Origin: Luteolibacter arcticus
GTDB lineage: Bacteria; Verrucomicrobiota; Verrucomicrobiia; Verrucomicrobiales; Akkermansiaceae
Direction of reading: 5' to 3'
Length of the DNA: 56,906 nucleotides
NCBI RefSeq assembly: GCF_025950235.1
Contig: NZ_JAPDDT010000027.1
Span: 1 to 56,906, forward strand
The position numbers were made by a program, and so were the translations under genes. The notes beneath the pieces are model-generated. The model was not told the DNA's origin. It made no database searches and saw nothing but the letters and a program-made list of their open reading frames with translations. Numbering within the stretch: the stretch's first letter is position 1; each line of letters opens with the position of its first letter. This document shows, in pieces, positions 48,365-56,850 of the stretch.

Positions 48365-49408
48365 TTAGAGAAGTCCCAATGCAGAAGAAATCAACAGATC
48401 GTCATCGAACAGCCAGCGGCCCACATCGGACCCGGGCGAGCTTTCTTCCGCGGCACCATTGGCACGAACTTGTAACAGCAGCGACTCGCCGCGCTGGCGG
48501 GCGACCGAACCGCCGGCATCGTAGACACCGATGAGGGCCGCTAGGACCGGCACCGCTTCCTCGCCGCCTTGGCGGGAGAGACCGAGCAGGCCCGCGAGCA
48601 AACGGGGGAAGGCATCACTCGCGGATTTCAGGACGAAGCCATCGCCATCCGCGGTGACCTCCAGGGCTTCACCGCCCGTCAGCGATTGCGCAAGGGCATT
48701 CACGCGGTCACCCAGCGAGCTGCCGGCAAAACCGGCCTTGAGCTTTTCCTCCACGGCGCCCGCGAGCTTCTTCTGCTCCTCATGGACCTTTTTCCACGAA
48801 TCGACACCCATCTCCATGGTGCCACTGCGACCACCGGCAGCCGTGCCGAAGGCTCCGATCCGGACGAATGAAGCAACCGCTTCCGCCACGTGCTTCGCGG
48901 GCAAGCGGGCCGCCAGCGGGGCCAGCGCGAAGGCCGCGAGCCGCGACGAGTAGATGACATTACCCATCGCCTGCAGCTTGGACCCCATCAGGCCGTTCAG
49001 TTCGCGCTTCACCAGGTAGAACTCCATCGCACGGCGCAGCGTGACCTCCAACTCGCTAACTTCCCATGGCTTGGTGATGTAGCGGTAGATGCCTCCCTTG
49101 TTGACCGAGCTGATCGCCGCATCGAGGTCAGAGTAGGCGGTGGAGAGGATCTTCACCACATCCGGATACTGGTCGGAAATCCTGGCCAGGAAGCCGACGC
49201 CGGTTTCGTTCGGCATGCGCTGGTCGGTCACGATGATGCCGATTTCCGCCGCGTGGGCGCGGAACACGGAAAGCGCCTCGACACCGTCCGACGCCTCAAG
49301 GATGCGGAAGGTTTCGCCATACAGCCGACGGAAGTATTTCCGCGTCTTCTCTTCGTCATCCACGAAGAGAATGGCATAGCGCTGATAGTCGTAGTTGAAG
49401 TCGCTCAT
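48365..49408 (-). CDS. Response regulator with unusual C-terminal domain
   Basis: A 347-residue response regulator. The receiver domain covers about residues 10-130 with acidic pair D17/D18 (LFVDDEE), phospho-acceptor D62 (IVTDQRMP), switch T/S in LSTAYSDLDAA and K in YITKPWE. The output part (about 140-347) has no DNA-binding motif I know; it begins with a helical stretch (SKLQAMGNVIYSSRLAAFALAPLAARLP) that resembles a kinase dimerisation helix, followed by GEALEVTADGDGFVLKS. The start overlaps the kinase stop codon by four bases. It is the third gene of the methyltransferase-kinase-regulator operon; position and layout resemble PhcQ, which is inference. Confidence 0.85.
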   Translation of the reverse strand: MSDFNYDYQRYAILFVDDEEKTRKYFRRLYGETFRILEASDGVEALSVFRAHAAEIGIIVTDQRMPNETGVGFLARISDQYPDVVKILSTAYSDLDAAISSVNKGGIYRYITKPWEVSELEVTLRRAMEFYLVKRELNGLMGSKLQAMGNVIYSSRLAAFALAPLAARLPAKHVAEAVASFVRIGAFGTAAGGRSGTMEMGVDSWKKVHEEQKKLAGAVEEKLKAGFAGSSLGDRVNALAQSLTGGEALEVTADGDGFVLKSASDAFPRLLAGLLGLSRQGGEEAVPVLAALIGVYDAGGSVARQRGESLLLQVRANGAAEESSPGSDVGRWLFDDDLLISSALGLL

Positions 49409-52113
49409 GGTTCGGAGTCGCTGGGAGTTTCGGGGTCGGCGTCGCCATCATCGACATCTGGATCGGGAGGCGAAAAGAAAATCGTGAAACATGTGAATTC
49501 GCCCGGCTTCGTATCGACTTCGATATGGGCACCGTGGCGGCCGAGGATCTGGTGGGTGATGCTGAGACCGAGCCCCATCCCCTTGCCCACATCCTTGGAA
49601 GTGAAGAACGGATCGTAGATCTTGTGAAGGATCTCCCGCGGGATGCCGGCACCGTTGTCCCAGATGGTGACTTCCCACCCGCCGGCTGCGGCGCGCAAGC
49701 CCACGTCGATGCGTCCCGGGTCGCCGCCGTTCTCCGCCTGCCGCTGGTGGATGGCATCCACGGCATTCTGGAAAAGGTTCACGAAGACCTGCACCAGTTG
49801 GTTCGGATTACCGGTGGCAGAGGCTCGCTCCGGACCCTTGTAGGTAAAGGCAATCTTCTCGCCGAGCTGGTGGCTCACCAGCCGGCGCGAGCGCTCGACG
49901 ACATTCGCGAGGTCGGCCTCGCCACCGATGCGATCGTCGTCCCGGGTAAATTGCCGGAGGTCGGCCACGATCTGGGCAACACGCTCCACCCCTTCGCTGA
50001 CGTCTCCGACGATCTCGGCGTAGTCCTCATGATCGTCCGCCGGGAGCGAGCGCTTGAAGGAGTTCAGGGCATGCAGTCCGGCGCGGGCGTAGTTGAGCGG
50101 ATTGTTAATCTCGTGGATGATACCGGCACTCATCTGTCCGAGCCCGGAGAGCTTTTCATTCCGCACCAGCAGCACCTCGTTTTCCTTGAGCTTCTCCATG
50201 GCCGCCCCGAGCTCGCGATTGAGGTCGGCCAGCTCGCGGCGGATCGCCGCCATCGCGAGTTGATTGCGCAGGCGCAAGACCAGCTCAGTGCTGGAGAAGG
50301 GCTTCGTCAGGAAATCGCTGGCCCCGGCATCAAGCGCCTGGAGCTTGGTCTGTTCGTCCGCGCGGGCGGTCAGCATGATGATCGGCATCTCGCGCGTCGC
50401 ATGATTCTCGCGGATCGCGCGGCACACCTCCACGCCGTCCATCTCCGGCATCATGTGGTCGATCAGGGCGAGCACGGGCACGTGTTGCTTGGCGAGCGCC
50501 AGCGCCTCCGCACCGTCACGGGCTTCCACGACATCGACATTGTCGAGCTGCATCACCAGGAAACGGCGCATGTCCGGCTCGTCATCAGCGACCAGCACCA
50601 GCGGACGGGTCGAGGCCGTCGAGCGGCCGATGCCCCGGATGGCGACAGGCGCCTCACCGGTATCGGCCGGCCGTGCGACGGAAAGCGCAGCACGGCGGTG
50701 AAGTTCTTCAATGTGTCTCCCGCTCTCGACCCCCGCCACGTCCGTCGCGGCCGACGCAGGCACGTCCGAAGCCACCACTGGCAGCTCCACTTCAAAGCGG
50801 GTGCCGACGCCGACGGTGCTCTTCGCCTCGATGCCGCCGCCCATCGTCTCCACCAGGCTGCGGACCAGCGCCAGACCGATGCCCGCTCCTTGGAACTTGC
50901 GGGTTGAAGACGAGTCCACCTGCCAGAAGCGCTCGAAGATGCGCGGCAGCACTTCCGTGGAAATGCCGACCCCGGTATCGGCCACCGAAATCCTCAGGCG
51001 ATCGCCATCGCGAGTCGCGTCCACGTCGATCCTGCCACCCGGCGGGGTGAACTTGATCGCGTTGATGGTCAGGTTCAGCAGGACCTTCTCGATCTTGTCG
51101 CGGTCGAGCATCACGTGCCCCTGCTGCCCCATGGATCGCCACTCCAGTGCCACACCGTTCTGGTCGGCGAGGTGACGCATCGACTGCATCAGGCCATCCA
51201 GCATTCCACCCACATCCGTGGACTGGAGCTTCAGGTCGGCGTGGCCGGTGTCGAAGCGCACCAGATCGAGCAAGTCGTCGATCAACTTGAGCAAGCGCAG
51301 GCCGTTGTGCTCGGTCATGGCGAGCATGTCCTTCACGTCCTTCTCCGCGCTCGGCCTGAAGCGGTCGGAGAGCCGCTCGGTGAGGCCGATCATCACGGTG
51401 AGCGGCGTGCGCAGTTCGTGGCTGATGTTGGCAAAGAACCGCGTCTTGGCTTCGTCCAGTTCGCTCAGCTGTTTGTTGGTCGCCTCCAGTTGCCCCCGGG
51501 CATCCTCGACCTCCTTGCGCAAGACGAACTCGCGGAAGCGCAGGCGCTCGTAGAAATAGCTTCCCGCACTCACGAAGACCGCGGTGACAACAAGGAAGTA
51601 CGAATTGTTGAAGAGCCAGCGGTGATCAGGGCGTTGCTCCGAAATCCGAACGCTGCCAAAATAGCAGGCCAGGCAGAGAAGGATCATTACCACCGAATCC
51701 TTGAAGGAGCTCCGCAGCAAAAGCGAAAGGCCGAGCAGCACGAGATTAAGCCCGGCGTAATACGGCGACTCCCCCCCACCGGTCACCGCGATCATCCAGC
51801 AGATGCTCACGGTGGGCGCCATGAAAAGGCCATACGCGATGAAGCGCCGGGACTGCTCGCTGGAAAACTTGCCGAGCATCCAAAAGACCACGCAGAGCAG
51901 CAGCGCGACGACGACGCGGATCAGAAAAAATTGCCACGCCTGCTCGGGAAAGACCATCCAGTCGAGCGTGGTCCCCGCGAGCATGAAAAGCGCGGAGAGC
52001 AGGGCGGTACGGCGGGCATTGCCCACGAACACGCCGTTTTCATAGCGCTTGAAGGCCTGATTCAGCTCGGCCCCTTCGGCCGACATGTAAGGCACTGTGG
52101 CGACGTCAGCCAT
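49405..52113 (-). CDS. Hybrid double sensor histidine kinase
   Basis: A 902-residue inner-membrane protein. About six membrane helices lie in residues 35-190. First kinase: H232 in NISHELRTP, N351 in LTINAIKF, then DTGVGIS and GAGIGLAL. Receiver: about 505-618 with D510/D511, phospho-acceptor D552 in LIDHMMPEMDG and K604. Second kinase: H667 in GIIHEINNP (the HEINNP form of the NtrB-like type), N783 in NLFQNAVDAI, then DNGAGIP, GKGMGLGLSI. It ends in a run of acidic residues. The order membrane-kinase-receiver-kinase equals PhcS plus PhcR in one chain. Its start overlaps the methyltransferase end by eight bases and its end overlaps the regulator, so all three are translated together. Confidence 0.94.
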   Translation of the reverse strand: MADVATVPYMSAEGAELNQAFKRYENGVFVGNARRTALLSALFMLAGTTLDWMVFPEQAWQFFLIRVVVALLLCVVFWMLGKFSSEQSRRFIAYGLFMAPTVSICWMIAVTGGGESPYYAGLNLVLLGLSLLLRSSFKDSVVMILLCLACYFGSVRISEQRPDHRWLFNNSYFLVVTAVFVSAGSYFYERLRFREFVLRKEVEDARGQLEATNKQLSELDEAKTRFFANISHELRTPLTVMIGLTERLSDRFRPSAEKDVKDMLAMTEHNGLRLLKLIDDLLDLVRFDTGHADLKLQSTDVGGMLDGLMQSMRHLADQNGVALEWRSMGQQGHVMLDRDKIEKVLLNLTINAIKFTPPGGRIDVDATRDGDRLRISVADTGVGISTEVLPRIFERFWQVDSSSTRKFQGAGIGLALVRSLVETMGGGIEAKSTVGVGTRFEVELPVVASDVPASAATDVAGVESGRHIEELHRRAALSVARPADTGEAPVAIRGIGRSTASTRPLVLVADDEPDMRRFLVMQLDNVDVVEARDGAEALALAKQHVPVLALIDHMMPEMDGVEVCRAIRENHATREMPIIMLTARADEQTKLQALDAGASDFLTKPFSSTELVLRLRNQLAMAAIRRELADLNRELGAAMEKLKENEVLLVRNEKLSGLGQMSAGIIHEINNPLNYARAGLHALNSFKRSLPADDHEDYAEIVGDVSEGVERVAQIVADLRQFTRDDDRIGGEADLANVVERSRRLVSHQLGEKIAFTYKGPERASATGNPNQLVQVFVNLFQNAVDAIHQRQAENGGDPGRIDVGLRAAAGGWEVTIWDNGAGIPREILHKIYDPFFTSKDVGKGMGLGLSITHQILGRHGAHIEVDTKPGEFTCFTIFFSPPDPDVDDGDADPETPSDSEP

Positions 52114-53524
52114 CGGCCAGTTCGATTTCCAAGAAGAGATTCACCCCGGTCGCGTCTGACTTCACTTCCACGCGCTTGGTAGGAAGACCGGCTGGGACTA
52201 GGTCCAGCATCTCCTCCTTGCTGCGGTAAATCAGGTTCCAGTCCATCAGATACTCCATCCATGCCTTGCGTGGATTGGTGTCTGCGACGTTGGTGACGAC
52301 GACTAGCCCCCCCGGGTTGGCGATCGAGCAGAAAAACTCGACCAAGCGCTTGCCGACGCGCTGGGACAGGTAGTCATACAAGCCGGCGCAATAGACCACG
52401 TCGTAGTTCGCGAGCTCGGGGTCGCCGCCGGGTTGCGCTGCTGCCTTCAGGATCTGGTGGACGGAGCGCGGGATGAAGCGCATGCGGGTATTCCTGCCTT
52501 CCGCCATGCGCACCTTGTCAAGGCGCTCGCGGGTATATTCCAAGGTCTCCGAGTTGAAGTCCAGCAGGTCGAACTCCATCAGCTCGCTGGCGTCGTGCTC
52601 GCGCAGGAAGCGCAGGACTTCTTCCGCCGGGCCGCAGCCTAGGTTGAAGGCGCGCGCGCGGCCCTTACCGATGCGCCGGTTGGATTCCCGGTCCAGCATC
52701 TCCACCAGATAATCGATGCGGTTACGGTGGGCCACCACCGGCTCCGTATTGAGAATCGCATAATTGAGCATCTTCGCGAATGACGACGCTCCCTCGTAGG
52801 GATCACGCATCATCATATTGACCATCTCATAGTCACCCGCGTAGCCGAGCGGCTTCGCGTAAGTGCGATAGACAAAGGGCGAACAAAGGACGATCGGGTG
52901 CATCTCGCGGCGGATGTACGATTTGTGCGAGGGCACCTCATCCTCGCCAATCTGGTCCGCCACATCCTCGAAATTTTCCATCGAGGGGATCATCTGTTCC
53001 AAGACCTTCTCCTGGACACTGCTGAAGATCTCACGCTCCAGTTCGTCACGCTTGCGGGTGGCGGTGGAGCGGATGCCGATGTCGATGCTGCCCATCCAGT
53101 GCTGCACGCCGGCGAGGGCGCTTGCCATGTCCGCTACGGCAACCTTGAAAGGATCCTGGACGAGGTTGGCAGCTTTCCACTCCGACATGAAGGAGGTGAA
53201 CTGGGCGCCGAGATCGGCCTCGCCGTTGACGGCGGATAGGAAGTCCACCTCCTGCCAGCCATCTTCCAGACCCGCCTCGCAGACCAACACCAGACCGGTG
53301 TTGAGGATGTTGCTGACGACCGCCTTGCCGCGATAAACCAACCGCCTGTTAGCCAGGATGCGGAAGTCCGAAAGGACTTCGGAAAGCTGGAGGATGCTAT
53401 AGGGATTATAGACCTCGAATACCACCGAGTAGCGGGTCAGGCGCAGCAGGTTCGCCTGAACCTCCAATCCCTGGCTATTCCTGCATTTGATGACGCTCTG
53501 CGACTGGTCAGGGAGGATCTCCAT
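52106..53524 (-). CDS. PhcB-like SAM-dependent methyltransferase
   Basis: A 472-residue protein. Residues about 10-95 look like a small PilZ-like beta domain (LEVQANLLRLTRYSVVFEVY, YRGKAVVSNIL). A helical linker leads to a class I methyltransferase from about 205: RTYAKPLGYAGDYEMVNMMM and VAHRNRIDYLVEML precede the SAM motif AFNLGCGPAEEVLRFL (292-307); FDLLDFNSETLEY is the acidic ribose loop, followed by YDVVYCAGLYDYL. This layout matches proteins labelled extracellular factor (3-hydroxypalmitate methyl ester) biosynthesis, of which Ralstonia PhcB is the characterised one; I make this match from memory. First gene of the operon with kinase and regulator. Confidence 0.75.
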   Translation of the reverse strand: MEILPDQSQSVIKCRNSQGLEVQANLLRLTRYSVVFEVYNPYSILQLSEVLSDFRILANRRLVYRGKAVVSNILNTGLVLVCEAGLEDGWQEVDFLSAVNGEADLGAQFTSFMSEWKAANLVQDPFKVAVADMASALAGVQHWMGSIDIGIRSTATRKRDELEREIFSSVQEKVLEQMIPSMENFEDVADQIGEDEVPSHKSYIRREMHPIVLCSPFVYRTYAKPLGYAGDYEMVNMMMRDPYEGASSFAKMLNYAILNTEPVVAHRNRIDYLVEMLDRESNRRIGKGRARAFNLGCGPAEEVLRFLREHDASELMEFDLLDFNSETLEYTRERLDKVRMAEGRNTRMRFIPRSVHQILKAAAQPGGDPELANYDVVYCAGLYDYLSQRVGKRLVEFFCSIANPGGLVVVTNVADTNPRKAWMEYLMDWNLIYRSKEEMLDLVPAGLPTKRVEVKSDATGVNLFLEIELADG

Positions 53525-53610
53525 CAGCTCTTATTTTTTCTTGCACGCCACGACATCCAAAATCGGACAAGGGAGCAAGCCGAACTACTATTCCTGCAAG
53601 AGTTGCAGGA

Positions 53611-54075
53611 TCACAGCCGCACCCCGAAGAAGTCCAACATCACCTGCCGATAGACGTCCCTCTTGAAGTCCGGCAGCCAGTCCAGATCGAACTCCTCCGG
53701 CAGGATCCACCGGTAGGCGCCGAACTCCCGCGGCCGCTGGTTCACGTTCACCTCCGGCGCATCCGCCTTCACCAGGCAATGGTAGTAGGTCTGCTCCTGC
53801 CCATGGCAGCCATGCTTGCGCATCTTCTTGAAGCGCACCTCCTCCGGGTAGAGGTAGCGGTAGCCGGTGCGGTAGCTCAGCAGCTCATAGTGCTGCGGCG
53901 AAAATCCGATCTCCTCCCTCACCTCCCGGAACAGCGCCTGCTCCAGCGTCTCCCCGTCGTCCACCCCCCCCTGCGGGAACTGCCAGGCCCCGGGAATGGT
54001 CCAGCGCTCGCAGACGAGCAGTTGCCCCTGCGGCTTCACCATTAACGCCGCCACATTTGGACGAAATCGAACCAC
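53611..54075 (-). CDS. Nudix hydrolase, RppH-like
   Basis: A 154-residue Nudix protein. The complete Nudix box (G36-x5-E42-x7-R50-E51-x-x-E54-E55-x-G57) lies at residues 36-58, preceded by the RppH-typical PGAWQFPQGGVDDGET. RYLYPEEVRFKKMRKHGCHGQEQTYY resembles the substrate loop of RppH/diadenosine tetraphosphate hydrolases, and WILPEEFDLDWLPDFKRDVYRQV the C-terminal helix. It probably removes pyrophosphate from 5' RNA ends or hydrolyses Ap4A/Ap5A. The first residues (VRFRPNVAALMV) match RppH (YRPNVGIV). It is divergent from the next exported-protein gene and unrelated to the signalling operon downstream. Confidence 0.85.
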   Translation of the reverse strand: MVRFRPNVAALMVKPQGQLLVCERWTIPGAWQFPQGGVDDGETLEQALFREVREEIGFSPQHYELLSYRTGYRYLYPEEVRFKKMRKHGCHGQEQTYYHCLVKADAPEVNVNQRPREFGAYRWILPEEFDLDWLPDFKRDVYRQVMLDFFGVRL

Positions 54076-54180
54076 GGGGCGTAACGTAGAATACGGACAC
54101 CGCCCGTCTCAATGCTTAACTTTCCCGAAATAACGTCCACACTCGCCAAACGCCACGCCACCCTTCACCTTTCCGCCACG

Positions 54181-54744
54181 ATGAAAAAGACCGCCCTCCT
54201 TTACCTCTTCGCCGGCCTCCTGCTGGCCACCCCCTCCTACGCCCAGCAACCCGCCCCTGGCGGCGGCGGCTCCGAAGAAAACCAAGGCGACGACGACGAG
54301 AAGTCCAAGGCCGAGGAAAGCGACGACCACAAGCGCTTCTGGCAAGCCAGCGTCCCCGGCGGCCACTACATGGTCGCCATTGACCGCATCGCCTCCATCA
54401 GCATGCACGAGTACCTCCTCGACGGGCAGTTGGTCGTCAATGAGCTCGTCGTCGACACCAATGGCCGCGGCCTCGCCCGCTTCTATCACGTCGTCACCGT
54501 CGCCGAGAACTCCGCCTCCGGCACCGCCCGCCGGGTCGTGGAAAAAGGCAGCGAACTCCTCGACCGCGCCGGCCAGAAAGCCGGCACCGATGTCCACGAA
54601 ATGGCCCAGAAGAACTACCCCACCACCAGCCACGCCGGCATGATCGAGTACCGCATCCTCGACCTCCGCGACCTCAACGCCATCTACAAGAGCGTCAAGA
54701 ACGCTTGGGAAACCGGCAAAGGCCGCAAGATCACGCTGAAGTAG
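54181..54744 (+). CDS. Exported protein of unknown function
   Basis: A 187-residue protein with signal peptide MKKTALLYLFAGLLLATPSY (cleavage near SYA), then a Pro/Gly stretch and a strongly acidic linker (ENQGDDDEKSKAEESDDHK). The folded part (about 50-187) contains GGHYMVAIDRIASISMHEYLLDG, GLARFYHVVTVAEN, and a basic end. No family recognised. An in-frame ATG at 54112 would add 23 residues before the signal peptide and is rejected. A strong hairpin follows the stop. Confidence 0.68.
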   Translation: MKKTALLYLFAGLLLATPSYAQQPAPGGGGSEENQGDDDEKSKAEESDDHKRFWQASVPGGHYMVAIDRIASISMHEYLLDGQLVVNELVVDTNGRGLARFYHVVTVAENSASGTARRVVEKGSELLDRAGQKAGTDVHEMAQKNYPTTSHAGMIEYRILDLRDLNAIYKSVKNAWETGKGRKITLK

Positions 54745-54766
54745 GGCAATTGCCTCTGCGTAGGCG

Positions 54767-54795
54767 CGGTGGTGACACCGCGGAAGTCACCACCG
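54767..54795 (+). terminator. Hairpin behind the exported-protein gene
   Basis: CGGTGGTGAC (54767-54776) and GTCACCACCG (54786-54795) form a perfect 10-bp stem with a 9-base loop, 22 bases after the stop codon at 54744. No U-run follows, so it may be a pausing or 3'-end protecting structure. Confidence 0.5.
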
Positions 54796-55030
54796 AAGCG
54801 AACCTCACCCTCGCCTCCTGCCGGCCATCACCGAAGCCGTCACGAGGCGCGTTGCGGTTACGCGAGTAGCCGCGTTGCCCAGTCTCCGGCCGGGGCCAGC
54901 CAAACAGGGTGTTCGTAGCCGGGAAGCCGCATAGACTTCGTTCCGAAAATAGGTTGGCACGTCCAACGCTATTGGTTGGCGCGCGAGTTCATTTACGCCG
55001 AATGGCTACGAAACCACTTAAAAAAATGCG

Positions 55031-55504
55031 CTAGCTCGGAGGAGAAACAGTTCCATCCGAATATGGCACATCTCGAATTTGCACTTTGATCTTCCCCTCC
55101 TCCATCCACCTTTTCACCGCCTTATACAAGGCGTCGCCGCTGTACTCTTTTACTTCGGCATTGGTTTTAACGACAAACGAGTTCGGCATACAATACACCA
55201 ACCGGCCGGAACTCATCGAAAAATTAATATAAGTCGCAGTGGCAAATTTTTCACCCTCTGAGAGAACCTCAACCGGGCTTTCCTTTTCAAGGCGCCCAAC
55301 GAGTGCAATAAACATGCTTTTCACATCACTATCCAACGAGTGATCCGAAACGCTCCATTCAGTGATTCGACTCTTATCAAGATCAACAATCCGTAATTTA
55401 CCACTGACTAACACTTGGTCCCCAGCTTCAACATTATTTTGGTTATTTGTCGATTGATGACAACTCACACCCAGCACCATTAGAATCAAAAGTATCGCTT
55501 TCAT
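55031..55504 (-). CDS. Putative lipoprotein of unknown function
   Basis: A 157-residue protein. The N-terminus is a lipoprotein signal (MKAILLILMVLGVSC, lipobox LGVSC with C15), followed by a polar spacer (HQSTNNQNN). The mature domain is mixed, with residues SGDALYKAVKRWMEEGKIKVQIRD near the end. I do not recognise it. Its GC, near 43%, is far below the rest of the window, and it is bordered by RAYT-linked repeats, so it was probably gained by transfer. The 286-base gap before it contains only a hairpin. Confidence 0.65.
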   Translation of the reverse strand: MKAILLILMVLGVSCHQSTNNQNNVEAGDQVLVSGKLRIVDLDKSRITEWSVSDHSLDSDVKSMFIALVGRLEKESPVEVLSEGEKFATATYINFSMSSGRLVYCMPNSFVVKTNAEVKEYSGDALYKAVKRWMEEGKIKVQIRDVPYSDGTVSPPS

Positions 55505-55730
55505 AATTAGAAACCATTGATCTGAATGGGGTCAGTCCCGAATGGCACGGGATTAAGCCACTTTACGGGCGGCAGGGGTGACGGAAAGCCGGCCGAAGTA
55601 CGGTAGTTGTAGTTGTGAAGCAACAACCCGTCCTGGCCAACTTTCCGTCGCACGTCTTTGCCACCGCCCGCCGCAGGTTTCAAGCCGGTATCCGCAGGCT
55701 TCGCGAGTCGCTGGCCGGCGTGGAATGGGG
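55505..55730. repeat. Repeat-rich gap next to the RAYT gene
   Basis: Contains a solo GGGGTCAGTCCC motif (55528-55539, the same core as the RAYT ends), a weaker copy of the 19-base window-end motif from 55540, and an inverted pair GACGGAAAG/CTTTCCGTC around 55579-55650. Looks like layered mobile-element remnants; the open frames through it are not convincing. Confidence 0.5.
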
Positions 55731-55745
55731 TCAGTCCCCGCATTG
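55728..55745. repeat. Left inverted repeat of the RAYT unit
   Basis: GGGTCAGTCCCCGCATTG, the exact reverse complement of 56815-56832. It contains the stop codon of the transposase gene and encodes its last four residues (QCGD). Confidence 0.85.
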
Positions 55746-56801
55746 TAACATTCTTTCAATCTTGTCGCGACGTTTGGTGAGCGCCGGATCGTTTCGCACC
55801 ACCCCGATCAGGCGGCTTACCGAGCCCGGATGGCCCATTGCCAGACGGTGGGCAATCCAGTCGGTCCCCACTCCAGTGCGCTTGCGGACCAAGGCGGCCA
55901 GCAATGCCTTGCGCTCGTCTCCCTTCTTCAGCCCCGCCAACTCGCCCGGCTCCCCCGGCAATCCAAGCAGGCGAGTTCCCTCTTGTACCAGCCGCTCCGC
56001 ATCCCTCTCGCCGTGATCGCGGGCCATCAGGGCGTCGCCGCTCTCCCCCCTCCGTCGCTTCCTCTGCCCGCTGCTCCCGACTTTCACTTTCTCCACCAGC
56101 GACAGCAAGCGATCGCGGAACGTCTCTTCCCCCAGATACCAGCCGCGTTTGAGGGCCGCCGTCGCAGCGGCATCGATGGCACCGCCGGGATTCGCGGCGC
56201 GGGCTTCCAGCCATGCCGCGTAGGCGCGCCGGCCACGACCGTCGCGGGCCAGCTCGAATGCCTTCAACACCCGTTCCATCTCAAGCCACGCCGGAGCCTT
56301 CCCGGTGGCATAGGCCGCCAGACTGCTCCAGCGGTAGGCTGCCAACTCACCCTTCTTCCCACCGGCTAGGCTGGCCCGAGCGGGATTGAGATGGATGTAG
56401 TCCGCCACGATGCGCAAATAGTAGGGATCCGCGTCCGACGAGTTCACTGGCACCGACTTGTAGCGCCCTTGGAAGACATGGCCACGACGCTTTCTCGCAC
56501 GGTTCCAACCTTGGCTGAAGGTGCCGAGCAGCCACTTCATCCCCGTCACCAGGTTCGGCTGAGGGGTTTCCAACAGCAGGTGGAAATGGTTGCTCATCAA
56601 GACCCACGCATGCACCCGCCAGCCATGGCTTGCGCACGCCTCACCCAAGCGGGCGATAAACACCGCGCGGTCTTCATCGCTTTCAAAGATGCTCTTCCCG
56701 CCGTCACCACGGGCCATCAAGTGATACACTGCTCCGGGATACTGGAAGCGCAACGGGCGGGCCACGGGCTCGAAACAAACCGCCCCAGCCTCACAAGTCA
56801 A
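55731..56801 (-). CDS. REP-associated tyrosine transposase (RAYT), long form
   Basis: A 356-residue Y1-type transposase/nuclease (TnpA_REP, IS200/IS605-related), which cuts single-stranded REP DNA. The metal-binding HUH pair is H72 and H74 in SNHFHLLLE; the catalytic Tyr is Y135 in ADYIHLNPARA; RPLRFQYPGAVYHLMARG and FQGRYKSV are further family marks. The C-terminal extension (about 200-356) carries a helix-turn-helix-like RKRTGVGTDWIAHRLAMG segment, typical of long RAYTs. The exact start is uncertain; residues 1-14 may be upstream sequence, with the family core starting at RPLRFQ. An 18-base perfect inverted repeat flanks the gene, and its inner copy holds the stop codon. Confidence 0.93.
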   Translation of the reverse strand: MTCEAGAVCFEPVARPLRFQYPGAVYHLMARGDGGKSIFESDEDRAVFIARLGEACASHGWRVHAWVLMSNHFHLLLETPQPNLVTGMKWLLGTFSQGWNRARKRRGHVFQGRYKSVPVNSSDADPYYLRIVADYIHLNPARASLAGGKKGELAAYRWSSLAAYATGKAPAWLEMERVLKAFELARDGRGRRAYAAWLEARAANPGGAIDAAATAALKRGWYLGEETFRDRLLSLVEKVKVGSSGQRKRRRGESGDALMARDHGERDAERLVQEGTRLLGLPGEPGELAGLKKGDERKALLAALVRKRTGVGTDWIAHRLAMGHPGSVSRLIGVVRNDPALTKRRDKIERMLQCGD

Positions 56802-56814
56802 CGAGATTATGTTT

Positions 56815-56832
56815 CAATGCGGGGACTGACCC
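56815..56832. repeat. Right inverted repeat of the RAYT unit
   Basis: CAATGCGGGGACTGACCC, the exact reverse complement of 55728-55745, 14 bases upstream of the RAYT open frame. It runs directly into the 19-base motif at 56832-56850. Confidence 0.85.
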
Positions 56833-56850
56833 GAATGGCGCTAACTTAAG
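56832..56850 (+). repeat. 19-bp motif shared with the left window end
   Basis: CGAATGGCGCTAACTTAAG, 18 of 19 identical to the reverse complement of 95-113. It begins on the last base of the right RAYT inverted repeat. Confidence 0.45.
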
